Assembly (NCBI RefSeq): GCF_000223215.1
Contig: NC_017243.1
Span: 682,001-746,000 of the forward strand
DNA from: Brachyspira intermedia PWS/A
GTDB lineage: Bacteria > Spirochaetota > Brachyspiria > Brachyspirales > Brachyspiraceae
Length of the DNA stretch: 64,000 nucleotides
Direction of reading: 5' to 3'
Shown here: piece by piece, positions 8,637 to 18,335 of the stretch
How positions within the stretch are numbered: the stretch's first letter is position 1
Layout: each line of letters opens with the position of its first letter
Made by a program: the position numbers and the translations under genes
Notes under the pieces: generated by a model
Seen by the model: only the letters and a program-made list of their open reading frames with translations
The model's database searches: none
Told to the model about the DNA's origin: nothing

Positions 8637-9959
8637 TTGCAAAATATATATTTACATAGTTTAGGATGCGAGAAGAATACGGTTGATGGAGAGCATATAT
8701 TAGCCATATTACAGAAAAAAGGCTTTAATATTACCAATAATCCGGAAGATGCAGATATTATAGTTATAAATACTTGTGCTTTTATAGAGGATTCAAAGAA
8801 AGAATCTATTGATGCTATATTCGATCATTCTATGTACAAAAAATACGGAAAATGTAAAAGATTAATAGTATCAGGCTGTATGAGCGAGAGATATAAAGAA
8901 AATTTTCTTGAGATGTTCAAGGAAGTTGATTCTGCTATAGGCATATATGATTTAGAAAATATATTAAAAGCCGTAGAAGAAGATGGTTTTCATGATGCAA
9001 AAGAAAATACTGAATATAAAGAGTATGGCGATAGAGTAAATACTGGTACCAAGTATAGCGTTTATATAAGAATAAGCGATGGATGTCATGCAAACTGCAG
9101 TTTTTGTGCTATACCTGGAATAAGGGGAGATCATAGAAGCAGAAAGATAGAAGATATTGTAAAAGAGGCTGAAAATTATGCTAAAAACGGAGCTAAAGAA
9201 ATTAATTTAATAGCTCAGGAAACGACTTTCTACGGATATGATATATACAATAAATTAGCATTACCAGATTTGCTTAAAGCTCTTTCAAAGGTTGAAGGCA
9301 TTCAATGGATAAGAGTATTATATCAGAATCCTGTTGTCTTAAATGATGAGATAATAGAATCATTCTTTAATACAGATAAAGTTGTTCCTTATTTTGATAT
9401 ACCTTTGCAGCATGTTGATAAAGATATATTAAAAGATATGAACAGAGGCACAAGAAGCTATAAATTTTATAGAGAAATGATAGACAAAATAAGAAGTTAT
9501 AATAATGATGCTGTTATAAGAACTTCTTTGATAGTAGGATTTCCCGGAGAAACACCTGAATCGTTTAAAAAGTTAATAAAGTTTGTAAGAAATGCCAAGC
9601 TTGATAGGGTAGGGGTATTCACTTATTCAGAAGAGGAGAATACTAAGGCGTTACTTATAGATAAACCTAAATTGAGCAGAAACAGAAAATTAATGCTTAG
9701 AGAAAAACTTATGAGAGCAGCTATAGAGGTGTCCGAAAAAAGATTAGAGAGATTTATAGGAAGAACTATAGATGTATTGATAGAGAAAAAAGAAGATGAG
9801 AATAAATTTATAGGCAGAAGCATATACGATGCTCCTGAAGTTGATGGATATGTTGAAGTTTATAATGAAAATACTAATAATAATATAAATATTGGCGATA
9901 TAGTGCAAGTTACTGTTACTCATAATACAAAATATGATTTAATAGGTAATGTTATTTAA
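8637..9959 (+). CDS. rimO: Ribosomal protein S12 methylthiotransferase RimO
   Basis: Radical-SAM enzyme that adds a methylthio group to the conserved Asp of ribosomal protein S12. The 440-residue length fits. The N-terminal UPF0004 domain has its three cluster cysteines in LGCEKNTVDGE, NTCAFIEDSKKE and VSGCMSERYKE. The radical-SAM cluster motif is C-x3-C-x2-C (CHANCSFCAIPGIRGDHRSR). A TRAM-like domain ends the protein. RimO rather than MiaB is favoured by LGCEKNTVD and the PGIRGDHRSR segment. The start is TTG 8637, seven or eight bases after AAAAGGAAA. The ClpX-like gene follows by 17 bp. Confidence 0.94.
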   Translation: MQNIYLHSLGCEKNTVDGEHILAILQKKGFNITNNPEDADIIVINTCAFIEDSKKESIDAIFDHSMYKKYGKCKRLIVSGCMSERYKENFLEMFKEVDSAIGIYDLENILKAVEEDGFHDAKENTEYKEYGDRVNTGTKYSVYIRISDGCHANCSFCAIPGIRGDHRSRKIEDIVKEAENYAKNGAKEINLIAQETTFYGYDIYNKLALPDLLKALSKVEGIQWIRVLYQNPVVLNDEIIESFFNTDKVVPYFDIPLQHVDKDILKDMNRGTRSYKFYREMIDKIRSYNNDAVIRTSLIVGFPGETPESFKKLIKFVRNAKLDRVGVFTYSEEENTKALLIDKPKLSRNRKLMLREKLMRAAIEVSEKRLERFIGRTIDVLIEKKEDENKFIGRSIYDAPEVDGYVEVYNENTNNNINIGDIVQVTVTHNTKYDLIGNVI

Positions 9960-9976
9960 TTAGGAGAGCTTTTGCT

Positions 9977-11815
9977 ATGAAGAAAAAAAAGCAGGAAAAT
10001 GAACCTAGCAGTATAGAAAAAGAAGAAAAAAAATCATCTTATGCTAACAGAGAAGATGCTTTTAGGGCATATTTTGAAATAGTTACAAAGATAGTTTATA
10101 CATTGAATTTAATATCAGACAGAAATGACATGACTAGAAGACTTTCAAGCAATATTGATAGAGCTTTGGGTTATGATGATGAAATGATGTCTAATAATGA
10201 GAAAATAGCCAATAACAGCAATGAAGTTGAAATACTTATAAATTCTCTTAAAACAGATGTAAGGAAAATATCCACTTTTAAAAAGTATAATTTTAATATA
10301 GAAAGATTTATTTCAGATAAAAATTTAGATTTAGATGAGAGATTTATTTTATATTCCGTATTAGTTTATACTATTTACGGTGATTCTATGTCAGCAATAT
10401 CTGTTAGAAGAATATTAGAGCTTATTACATTGAATAATGATATATATATAAATAAGTACCATTATTTTGATAATAATAGTAAATTGATATCAAGCGGTAT
10501 ATTTAATTTATCGCATGAACCTTATCCAAGCAGCGGTATACTTGAAATCACAAATACATTGATAACATTTATAAGTTCTAAAGTGATATTCGCATTTTTG
10601 GAAAAAGATAATTATAATGTGATAGAAAGTATAATAAGCAGCGGAGAGGCTATAAAGAAAATTTCATTAGAAAATAAGATAGGAGGTAAACGTAAATCTT
10701 CCGAATCAGATATTTTAACTCCTAAAGAAATAGTAGCTCAATTAGATAAAACAGTTATAGGTCAAGACGAGGCAAAAAAAGCATTAGCCGTGCATGCTTA
10801 TTTGCATTGTTTGAGAATAAATGGCAATAAAGATATACCATTCAGATCAAATATTCTTATGATAGGGCCTACAGGAGTTGGAAAAACTTATTTAGTAAAA
10901 ACATTGGCAGATATATTGGGACTTCCTTTTGCTCGTGCAGATGTTACCACACTTACAGAAACAGGTTATGTTGGTGATGATGTAGAGGTAGTTCTTTATA
11001 ATCTTTATAGAAAAGCTAATGGTGATTTGGAGAAAGCCCAGCATGGTATAGTATTTTTAGATGAGGTTGATAAGATAGCAAAGGCAGATGCTCATCAATC
11101 AACCACAGGCAATCCTTCAGATAAAGCAGTACAGGAAGCTCTTCTTTCTATGATGAATGGTGAAGATATAAGAGTACCTGAGTTTGGCGACAGAAGAATG
11201 ATGCATTCAAGCGACGGAATACTAATGAATACTAAAAATATATTGTTTATATTCGGAGGTGCTTTTGTAGGTCTTGATGATATCATTAAAATGCGTTTGA
11301 AGGGTGAAAGCAGTTTAGGTTTTGGTTCTAATGCTGTTATAAATAAACTGCAGAAAAATAGGATATTAAGTCAGGTTGATGTTAAAGATATAGAAAAATA
11401 TGGTATGATACCTGAGTTTATAGGAAGAATACCTATAATAGTAACATTGAATGATCTCACTAAAGAAAATTTGAAAGATATCTTGACAAAAACTTCAGAA
11501 TCTCCTATTATAAAATATACTGAATTTTTCAAAAGTATAGGTAAGAAGTTGGTAGTAACTGCAGAAGCAATTAACTTTATAGTTGATAAGGCTTCTAGCA
11601 TGAATATGGGGGCAAGATCTTTAAAAAGTATAGTAGAAACAGCAATGGTTAATATACTTTTCAATTTAGACGGAGTAAAAGGCAATACCTTAACTCTTAC
11701 TAAATATGATATAGAGAATGCATTCAGTGAGAAAGAGTTTGTAAATTCAGGTAATGAAGATAAAAAAACAGATAATTCTAATAAGAATTTTTCTAAAGAA
11801 TCCTTTATGGCTTGA
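9977..11815 (+). CDS. ClpX-like AAA+ unfoldase with atypical N-terminal domain
   Basis: A 612-residue AAA+ ATPase. From about residue 245 it matches ClpX: PKEIVAQLDKTVIGQDEAKKALAV, Walker A GPTGVGKT, pore loop GYVGDD, Walker B VFLDEVDKI, sensor segment ILFIFGGAFVGL, an LGFG tripeptide like the ClpP-docking loop, and a C-terminal MNMGARSLKSIVE sensor-2 box. Standard ClpX has a four-Cys zinc domain of about 60 residues and totals about 420. Here the first 240 residues have no such Cys set and look helical and charged. It may recognise other substrates or adaptors. clpP is not in the window. Confidence 0.85.
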   Translation: MKKKKQENEPSSIEKEEKKSSYANREDAFRAYFEIVTKIVYTLNLISDRNDMTRRLSSNIDRALGYDDEMMSNNEKIANNSNEVEILINSLKTDVRKISTFKKYNFNIERFISDKNLDLDERFILYSVLVYTIYGDSMSAISVRRILELITLNNDIYINKYHYFDNNSKLISSGIFNLSHEPYPSSGILEITNTLITFISSKVIFAFLEKDNYNVIESIISSGEAIKKISLENKIGGKRKSSESDILTPKEIVAQLDKTVIGQDEAKKALAVHAYLHCLRINGNKDIPFRSNILMIGPTGVGKTYLVKTLADILGLPFARADVTTLTETGYVGDDVEVVLYNLYRKANGDLEKAQHGIVFLDEVDKIAKADAHQSTTGNPSDKAVQEALLSMMNGEDIRVPEFGDRRMMHSSDGILMNTKNILFIFGGAFVGLDDIIKMRLKGESSLGFGSNAVINKLQKNRILSQVDVKDIEKYGMIPEFIGRIPIIVTLNDLTKENLKDILTKTSESPIIKYTEFFKSIGKKLVVTAEAINFIVDKASSMNMGARSLKSIVETAMVNILFNLDGVKGNTLTLTKYDIENAFSEKEFVNSGNEDKKTDNSNKNFSKESFMA

Positions 11816-11898
11816 TTTTACTTTATGTTTGTTTATTTGTTATAAATAATGTATATATAAATTATTTAAGAACAGGTAATATATTGGAGTTTGTAGAG

Positions 11899-12471
11899 AT
11901 GATAGTAACTAAAGAAAAAGAATTATTAAAAGATTATGAATTAATAGAAGCACATAAAAAAGGTGATAGTGAAGCATTAGATATATTATTAACAAGATAT
12001 AAAAACTATATATTTAATTTATCATATCGTTTTATGCATAATTATGAAGATGCTATGGATTTAACACAAGATGTATTGATACGTGTATATAAAGCTATAG
12101 ACAGATATGAAGAACGCAATTATTTTAAAGGTTGGTTATATCGTATAATAAGCAATACAGCTATAAACATGTATTCTAAAGCTTATAGGAGAGAATCACC
12201 TTATCTAGAAAAACTAGAAATAGTTGATGATAAAAGGTATAATACAGAAAAAGAATATGAAAGAATATACCTTCAGGAAAAAATTTACAATGCTTCTACT
12301 AAATTAAAGGGAAAACAGAGAGATGTCTTTATATTGAGATATTATGAGAATTACTCATATAAAGAAATATCAGATATTTTGAATATATCAAGCGATTCAG
12401 CTAAGAGTAATTATTCCTATGCTCTCAAGAAAATGAAATCGCTTCTAGAAAAAGAAAGGACTCTTTTATGA
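11899..12471 (+). CDS. ECF-type RNA polymerase sigma factor
   Basis: A 190-residue sigma-70 family factor with regions 2 and 4 only. Region 2: YIFNLSYRFMHNYEDAMDLTQDVLIRVYKAI, followed by FKGWLYRIISNTAIN. Region 4: LKGKQRDVFILRYYENYSYKEISDILNIS, then SAKSNYSYALKKMK as the DNA-recognition helix. The frame is open from 11812, but GGAG at 11886-11889 sits nine bases before ATG 11899, which also matches the usual family N-terminus. The stop overlaps the next gene by four bases, the standard arrangement for a sigma with its regulator. Confidence 0.9.
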   Translation: MIVTKEKELLKDYELIEAHKKGDSEALDILLTRYKNYIFNLSYRFMHNYEDAMDLTQDVLIRVYKAIDRYEERNYFKGWLYRIISNTAINMYSKAYRRESPYLEKLEIVDDKRYNTEKEYERIYLQEKIYNASTKLKGKQRDVFILRYYENYSYKEISDILNISSDSAKSNYSYALKKMKSLLEKERTLL

Positions 12472-12797
12472 AACTACATGACATGATGCAATTTAAAAGC
12501 AAAATCGAAAAGAAACGACATCATTTTGATTTGCCAAGCTTGCCTGATAGAGAATGGCAGTACATGTTGCAAAGGGCTAAAATGGAAAGTATAAAAGAAA
12601 ATGAAATTAGCCCATTGTATGCTTTTATGACTTCTGCTAGACTTTCTATAGCTCTATCTACAGCAATAGTTTTGGTATTAGCTTTATCTTTGTTTTATGG
12701 AAATCCTAATAAAGAGGATTCTCATAATACCAATACTGCATCATCTAGTAAAACTAACATAAATGTTGTTAATGTAGCTAATAGTAGTTTTATTTAA
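12468..12797 (+). CDS. Small membrane protein, candidate anti-sigma factor
   Basis: A 109-residue protein starting at an ATGA overlap with the sigma gene. It has about 57 cytoplasmic residues (basic, with SLPDREWQYMLQRAKMESIK), one membrane helix at about 58-77, and a short Ser/Asn/Thr-rich outer tail. This is the size and topology of a single-pass anti-sigma factor. There is no HxxxCxxC zinc motif. The role is inferred from position and topology only. Confidence 0.6.
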   Translation: MKLHDMMQFKSKIEKKRHHFDLPSLPDREWQYMLQRAKMESIKENEISPLYAFMTSARLSIALSTAIVLVLALSLFYGNPNKEDSHNTNTASSSKTNINVVNVANSSFI

Positions 12798-12808
12798 AAT
12801 TTAAAACC

Positions 12809-12897
12809 TATAATAGAAATTCTAAATTATACATTAACATTCCTATATGTTAATGTATAATTTTATTTTATTTATAATAAATAGTATTTCTATTATA
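12809..12897. terminator. Nested inverted repeats, terminator after the sigma operon
   Basis: A perfect 17-bp stem (12824-12840 with 12847-12863, loop TCCTAT) runs into TTATTTTATTT. It is enclosed by a second perfect 12-bp inverted pair, TATAATAGAAAT (12809-12820) and ATTTCTATTATA (12886-12897). The inner hairpin works as a terminator. The outer arms would bring a 65-bp structure together. Confidence 0.75.
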
Positions 12898-12965
12898 TCC
12901 GATAATAATTATTAAAAAATATATTTTTTTATATATGAAAAATTATATATATACAGGACTGTAAT

Positions 12966-15452
12966 ATGTTTCAATTTCATTTAACAAGTAAGGCAAAAAA
13001 GGTAATAGAATTATATGCCCAGGAAGAGGCTAAAAGATTAAATCATGATATGGTTACTCCTGAACATATACTTTTGGGGCTTCTTCATGAATCAGAAGCT
13101 TTGGCTACACGTGTTTTATTGAGATTGAAAATTGATTTGGACAGACTTAAATTAGAATTAGAATCAGCTATGGTAAAATCTTCAACTACAAAAGTATTTG
13201 GAACTTTACCTACTGCTCCTAGAGTACAGAAACTTATAAGCAGATCTGCTGAAGAGGCTAGAGCTTTAAGCCATAATTATATAGGTACTGAACATTTACT
13301 TCTTGGACTTTTAAGAGAAGAAAGCGGTACAGCTTATAATGTACTAACAAGTATGGGGCTTGAGCTTACTATATTAAGACAAGAAATATTAAAAATGCTT
13401 GGTGTTGCAGGAAGCAATATTTCTTCTATGGAACAGACTACTCAAGAAGATAATGTTAAAAAAGTTAAAACTCCTACTTTAGATCAATTTGCCAGAGATT
13501 TAACTAAAATGGCTAGAGATAAGGCTTTAGACAGAGTTATAGGCAGAGAAAATGAAGTTATGAGGGTAGTTCAGATTCTATCAAGAAGAAAGAAAAATAA
13601 TCCTATACTTCTTGGAGAGCCTGGGGTAGGTAAAACAGCTATAGTTGAAGGACTTGCTGAAAAGATAGTAGCGGCTGATGTGCCTGATATACTTCTTAAA
13701 AAACGCGTATTAACTTTGGATTTATCTTCTGTTGTTGCTGGTACAAAATACAGAGGTGAATTTGAAGAGAGAATAAAAAATATAGTTTTAGAAATAAAAA
13801 AAGCTAGTAATATTATTATATTCATAGATGAGCTTCATACATTAATAGGAGCAGGTGGTGCTGAAGGTGCTTTAGATGCTGCTAATATGTTAAAGCCGGC
13901 ACTTTCAAGAGGCGAGATTCAATGTATTGGTGCTACTACTATAAATGAATATAAAAAATACATAGAAAAAGACGGTGCTTTGGTTAGAAGATTTCAGCCT
14001 ATCAATGTGGAAGAGCCTAGCATAGAAGATACTATAGAAATATTGAATGGTATAAAAGGTAAATACGAAGAACATCATAAAGTAAAATATACAGATGAAG
14101 CTGTAAATGCTGCCGCTGTACTAAGTAAAAGATACATTTTTGAAAGACATTTACCTGATAAAGCTATAGATTTAATAGATGAGGCAGGTTCAAGAGCAAG
14201 ACTTCTTAATATGACAAGACCTCAAGAGTTTAAAGATTTAGATAAGAAAATAGAAGAACTTAATCAGCAAAAGAAAAATGCTGTTGATAATCAGAATTTT
14301 GAAGATGCTGCTAAAATAAGGGATGAAATTAGTTCTATACAGGAAGAGCTTGCTAAGAAAGAAGAAAAATGGCGTGAAGAAAGAGAAAAGATAGAGACAT
14401 TCATTGAAGAAGATGATATAAGACATGTTATATCTGAAATAACTAATATACCTATAAAAAGATTATTAAATTCAGAAAGCAAAAGATTAATAGGTATGGA
14501 AGAAGAACTACATCAGAAAGTTGTAGGACAGAAAGAGGCTATATCTTCTATATCTAAGGCTATTAGAAGAAGCAGAGCAGGACTTAAAACATCAAAAAGA
14601 CCACTTGGTAGTTTTATATTCTTAGGCCCTACTGGTGTTGGTAAAACAGCTTTAGCTAAAGTGCTTTCAGAGTTTATGTTTGGAGATAGCGATGCTCTTA
14701 TCAGAATAGATATGAGTGAGTTTATGGAAAAGTTTGCGGTAAGCAGACTTATAGGAGCTCCTCCAGGATATGTTGGTTATGAAGAGGGAGGTGGACTTAC
14801 TGAAAAGGTAAGAAGAAAGCCTTATTCTCTTATACTTTTCGATGAGATAGAAAAGGCTCACCCTGATGTTACTAATATACTTTTACAGGTGCTTGAAGAA
14901 GGTCAGCTTACTGATAATTTTGGAAGAAAAGTTGATTTCTCAAATACTATTATAATTATAACAAGTAATTTGGGTGCAAGAGATATTATTAAAGGAAGTT
15001 CTTTAGGATTTAATGCTGTTGGAAGCGAAAAAGATGCTAATGATATTAAAAATTTCGCTTTGGAAGAATTAAAACAGAATTTCAATCCTGAATTTTTAAA
15101 TAGAATTGATGATATTATAGTGTTCCATACTCTTAGCAAAGAGGATTTAAAAGATATAATCAATATAATGCTTAAAGAGCTTAATGAGGCTATTAAAGAG
15201 AGAAATATCGTTATCAATTTAAGCGAAGAAGCTAAGAATTATATTATTGATAAGGGATTTGATAAGAAGTATGGTGCTAGAAGTTTAAGAAGGGCTATAC
15301 AGAAAGAGATAGAAGATTATGTGAGTACCGAAATATTGTTTGGTAATATTGAAGATGGTGATACTATTAACGTTGATGCTAATGATGGCTCTTTGATATT
15401 TTCTTATGAGAAGTCTACTAAGACTGAAAATAAGGAATTATCTAAAAGTTAG
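12966..15452 (+). CDS. clpC: ATP-dependent Clp protease ATP-binding subunit ClpC
   Basis: An 828-residue Hsp100 unfoldase. Two Clp-N repeats occupy about 1-145 ([18 protein letters not shown] and [19 protein letters not shown]). AAA-1 has Walker A GEPGVGKT and Walker [27 protein letters not shown]-like coiled segment lies near 420-450. AAA-2 has GPTGVGKT, pore loop GYVGYEEGG and Walker [15 protein letters not shown]. The UVR motif and single M-domain size mark ClpC rather than ClpA or ClpB. AAA-2 loops suggest partnership with ClpP. A terminator follows. Confidence 0.95.
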   Translation: MFQFHLTSKAKKVIELYAQEEAKRLNHDMVTPEHILLGLLHESEALATRVLLRLKIDLDRLKLELESAMVKSSTTKVFGTLPTAPRVQKLISRSAEEARALSHNYIGTEHLLLGLLREESGTAYNVLTSMGLELTILRQEILKMLGVAGSNISSMEQTTQEDNVKKVKTPTLDQFARDLTKMARDKALDRVIGRENEVMRVVQILSRRKKNNPILLGEPGVGKTAIVEGLAEKIVAADVPDILLKKRVLTLDLSSVVAGTKYRGEFEERIKNIVLEIKKASNIIIFIDELHTLIGAGGAEGALDAANMLKPALSRGEIQCIGATTINEYKKYIEKDGALVRRFQPINVEEPSIEDTIEILNGIKGKYEEHHKVKYTDEAVNAAAVLSKRYIFERHLPDKAIDLIDEAGSRARLLNMTRPQEFKDLDKKIEELNQQKKNAVDNQNFEDAAKIRDEISSIQEELAKKEEKWREEREKIETFIEEDDIRHVISEITNIPIKRLLNSESKRLIGMEEELHQKVVGQKEAISSISKAIRRSRAGLKTSKRPLGSFIFLGPTGVGKTALAKVLSEFMFGDSDALIRIDMSEFMEKFAVSRLIGAPPGYVGYEEGGGLTEKVRRKPYSLILFDEIEKAHPDVTNILLQVLEEGQLTDNFGRKVDFSNTIIIITSNLGARDIIKGSSLGFNAVGSEKDANDIKNFALEELKQNFNPEFLNRIDDIIVFHTLSKEDLKDIINIMLKELNEAIKERNIVINLSEEAKNYIIDKGFDKKYGARSLRRAIQKEIEDYVSTEILFGNIEDGDTINVDANDGSLIFSYEKSTKTENKELSKS

Positions 15453-15477
15453 TTAACATACTCCTATAAATATTTGT

Positions 15478-15526
15478 GATGCTTCCAAAATTATTTTTAT
15501 GATTTTGGGGCGTCTTTTTATTTTTT
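15478..15526 (+). terminator. Terminator after clpC
   Basis: GATGC-CCAAAAT pairs with ATTTTGG-CGTC, with a short bulge, and is followed by TTTTTATTTTTT. Confidence 0.85.
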
Positions 15527-15545
15527 AGTTTTTATATAATGAAAA

Positions 15546-16109
15546 TTAGTCATTTGTGAATACTTTCTTTATTCTATAATTTGTGAAATCTTTTTCTATA
15601 TTATAATCTATAGTAATTATATATGGTCTAGTATTAGTGTATATATAGCTTATATCTATAATAATATCATTTATTTCATAGCCTTTTATAATGCTTTCTC
15701 TCCATTCCATTTCAGTATTTTTCATTTCGCCTATATTTAATTTTTTATTTATTGGTATAATATTATCTATATTAGGAGAGCCTCCGAATTGCCTTCCTAT
15801 TATATGTCCGCCTTGATCATGATTTTTTATGCCGTAGAGTTCCACAACTTTTCTTTGAGCATAATTATTTCTTTTAGCATTTGAAAGTATGAGATTATCT
15901 TTTCTTATGACTTTATATATTCTTGATTGTTTGTCTGTACTGTATAGTGTGCCATTTATATTGTATTTTATATTAGGTTTTAGATATTCTATTCTATTTA
16001 TTTTTACAAAATGAGATTTATCATCATCATTTTTTATATTGTATACCTGATTAGTTTGGCATGATATTATAAAAGTTATAGAGATAATAAAACAAATATA
16101 TATTCTCAT
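15546..16109 (-). CDS. Predicted lipoprotein DNA/RNA non-specific endonuclease
   Basis: A 187-residue protein with a lipoprotein signal (ICFIISITFIISCQ, Cys at about 17). The middle carries DQGGHIIGRQFGGSPNIDNIIPI, followed by LNIGEMKNTEMEWRES. This is the pattern of NucA/EndA-type non-specific nucleases: an Asp/Gly-Gly-His motif whose His is the general base, then the Asn that binds the metal ion in a beta-beta-alpha-metal fold. It probably acts on extracellular nucleic acid, for nutrient salvage, DNA uptake or trap degradation. No classical ribosome site is seen before ATG 16109. No immunity gene is adjacent. Confidence 0.75.
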   Translation of the reverse strand: MRIYICFIISITFIISCQTNQVYNIKNDDDKSHFVKINRIEYLKPNIKYNINGTLYSTDKQSRIYKVIRKDNLILSNAKRNNYAQRKVVELYGIKNHDQGGHIIGRQFGGSPNIDNIIPINKKLNIGEMKNTEMEWRESIIKGYEINDIIIDISYIYTNTRPYIITIDYNIEKDFTNYRIKKVFTND

Positions 16110-16519
16110 ATGATAATGGATTATATTTTTTATTTCTTTACTTACAACCTTTTAAAAGATGTATTTTTAATTTTTTATTATGAAAATACATTTTATATAC
16201 GGTATTTCTATATGGAACTTTATATAAATAATACAAATGTTTTTTTAATTAGTTATATAATTATCAAAATAATTTTAGTTAAAATGATGTTTTATGTATT
16301 GTGTAAATCTTTAATACACAATTAATATATGTATACTTAAAGTTTATTAGCTTTAGTGCATAGTAGGGTAAATAGAGAATTATAAATATATATAATCAAA
16401 GCAGTTTAAATATTTGTTAGTTTTGAAAAAGTATAATTATGGATTTATAAAGAGCAATAAAAAAGCTATGTATGAATATTGTATCCATACATAGCTATTA
16501 TTTTTAATAACTGTTATTT
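16110..16519. other. Intergenic region with convergent or outward promoters
   Basis: 410 bp. Apart from a hairpin at 16462-16498, it is low-complexity A/T-rich DNA. A 71-codon open frame (16110-16325) has no ribosome site and a composition like translated noise. Confidence 0.5.
16462..16498 (-). terminator. Terminator of the LysM-protein gene
   Basis: AGCTATGTATG pairs with CATACATAGCT around a loop of about 12 nt. Reading the minus strand, the stem runs into TTTTTT. It is about 20 bp past the stop. Confidence 0.85.
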
Positions 16520-18319
16520 TTAGTTATTTGTTTGAGTAGTACCAGCATTATTCTGCTGTTGGTTTCTTAATATCATAGCTTCATCATAAGTTATATATTC
16601 CATATTAGGATCATAAGTACCGGCTCTCTCTTCACCATTCATACTAGGTATAGTTAATACCTGTCCTGGTAATATTAAGTCTGGGTTATTAGGATCTCTT
16701 AATACGTTTCTATTAGCTTGATATAATCTATACCATTGTATAGGGTCATTATATATGAATGAATAACCAGCTATTCTCCATAAAGCATCAGTTAAAGGAG
16801 TTCTTTGTACTACAGTGTAATACATAGGAAGAACAGTAACTTTACCTTCAGTATTAACAGTTTGACCAGTAGTAGCATCTATTATTTGACCAGTTTCATT
16901 ATTATTGTTATCTGTATCAACTAAATCACCATCTACAGGTCTCTTAGGTCCCATTTCATATATAGCATTCATAGTTCTATTAGCTTCTTCTAGTTTTTCT
17001 CTAGCTAAAGTATTATCATTATTAGCTAAAGCATCTTCAGCATCTTTTAATATTTGAGAAAGATTTTGATCCTCTTCACTATCTGGTATTATATAACCTT
17101 CATCAACTAATTGTTGATATCTAGCTTTAAGATCATCTAATTGTCTTTGATTTTCTTCTCTTGCTATAGTATTATCACGTTCTGTAACTAAATCGTCCAT
17201 AGCCTTAGAAGCTTCCAATGCTTTTTGACTAGCAGCAGCAGGATCTGTTTCTACTACATTATTAGCATCAGCTAAAAGAGTAGATATATTCTGATCAGCT
17301 TCATCACCTCTTGTTATAGTGTTGTCATTAACTAGGCCATCATATTTTTGCTGTGCATTAGCAATATCTTGTTTAGCTTTAGCGATAGCATCAGCTTTTT
17401 CTTTAGCAAGTGCTTCTTGTTCTGCTTTTTTTCTAGCTTCTTCTTCAGCTTTTTTCTTAGCTTCAGCAGCAGCCTTAGCTTTTGCCTCTGCCTCAGCTTT
17501 TGCTTTAGCCTCTGCAGCAGCCTTAGCTTTTGCTTCAGCAGCAGCCTTAGCTTTAGCCTCTGCTTCAGCTTTTGCTTTAGCAGCAGCGGCAGCTCTTTCA
17601 GCAGCAGCTTTTGCATCTGCTTCAGCTTTAGTTATACCAGCAAGAGCAGCAGCAACATTCTGTTGAACGCTTGCAAAATTATCAGCTTTTAAAGCTTCAT
17701 CTGCTTTAGTTAAAGCACCTGAAACTGTTTTATCATTATTGTCACCTGCTTTTATACTTTTACCTAAAGCAGCATTGTATTTACCTCTAGCATCAGCTAT
17801 TGCTTTAGAAGCAGTGTCTCTTTCTCTTCCTAAATAACCTTCTTTAACTGAATTAGCAGAAGATAATGCATTATTATAGTATTCTAAAACAGTATTGAAA
17901 GTATTAGAAGCGGTATTGAACTCTTCATCAGTTTGTGCTACTGTATCAGGACCAGGTATGCTTCCTATATTAGCATTACCTTCTTCAAAATATTTAACAG
18001 CTTCTTCATACTGAGTTTTGAATTGATTATCAGTAGCAGCTCCCATTTGATTTATTTCAGTTATTGCATTATTAGCATCATTTTTAGTTTTATTTATTCT
18101 AGCATTCATAAGTCTATAGAATAATGCCATTTGGGCTTTATCTATACTTAAAGAAGCCTCTTGAGACTTATCATAAGACTGCTGATATTGACCTTGATTC
18201 TGAAGATCATCAGCTTCTTGAGTTATTCTAGCAGCATCTTCATAAGTCTGTGCCGGTAAAATAGACCATGTGAAAGATAATAAAGCTATAGTAGCCATTA
18301 TTTTTTTTATTTTCATCAT
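16520..18319 (-). CDS. Periplasmic coiled-coil protein with C-terminal LysM-like domain
   Basis: A 599-residue exported protein. The signal peptide ends near residue 23 (LPAQT). Residues about 25-230 are helical. Residues about 235-310 are a TolA-like stretch of repeated AEAKAKAA units, predicted to be a long single helix or coiled coil. Two similar helical segments follow (about 320-390 and 395-460). The C-terminal region at about 495-560 reads YYTVVQRTPLTDALWRIAGYSF, then NPDLILPGQVLTIPS, a LysM-type peptidoglycan-binding module. It may span the periplasm and anchor to the wall. It is 16 bp downstream of a lipoprotein gene, so the two probably act together. Confidence 0.8.
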   Translation of the reverse strand: MMKIKKIMATIALLSFTWSILPAQTYEDAARITQEADDLQNQGQYQQSYDKSQEASLSIDKAQMALFYRLMNARINKTKNDANNAITEINQMGAATDNQFKTQYEEAVKYFEEGNANIGSIPGPDTVAQTDEEFNTASNTFNTVLEYYNNALSSANSVKEGYLGRERDTASKAIADARGKYNAALGKSIKAGDNNDKTVSGALTKADEALKADNFASVQQNVAAALAGITKAEADAKAAAERAAAAAKAKAEAEAKAKAAAEAKAKAAAEAKAKAEAEAKAKAAAEAKKKAEEEARKKAEQEALAKEKADAIAKAKQDIANAQQKYDGLVNDNTITRGDEADQNISTLLADANNVVETDPAAASQKALEASKAMDDLVTERDNTIAREENQRQLDDLKARYQQLVDEGYIIPDSEEDQNLSQILKDAEDALANNDNTLAREKLEEANRTMNAIYEMGPKRPVDGDLVDTDNNNNETGQIIDATTGQTVNTEGKVTVLPMYYTVVQRTPLTDALWRIAGYSFIYNDPIQWYRLYQANRNVLRDPNNPDLILPGQVLTIPSMNGEERAGTYDPNMEYITYDEAMILRNQQQNNAGTTQTNN

Positions 18320-18335
18320 TTACTCCTTAAAAATA

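Noticed and set aside
16110-16325. 71-codon plus-strand open frame
   Set aside because: Hydrophobic noise from A/T-rich DNA; no ribosome site and it abuts the start of the nuclease gene on the other strand.
17319-17692. Two plus-strand open frames in the LysM-protein gene
   Set aside because: They mirror the Ala/Lys-rich repeat of the real gene.
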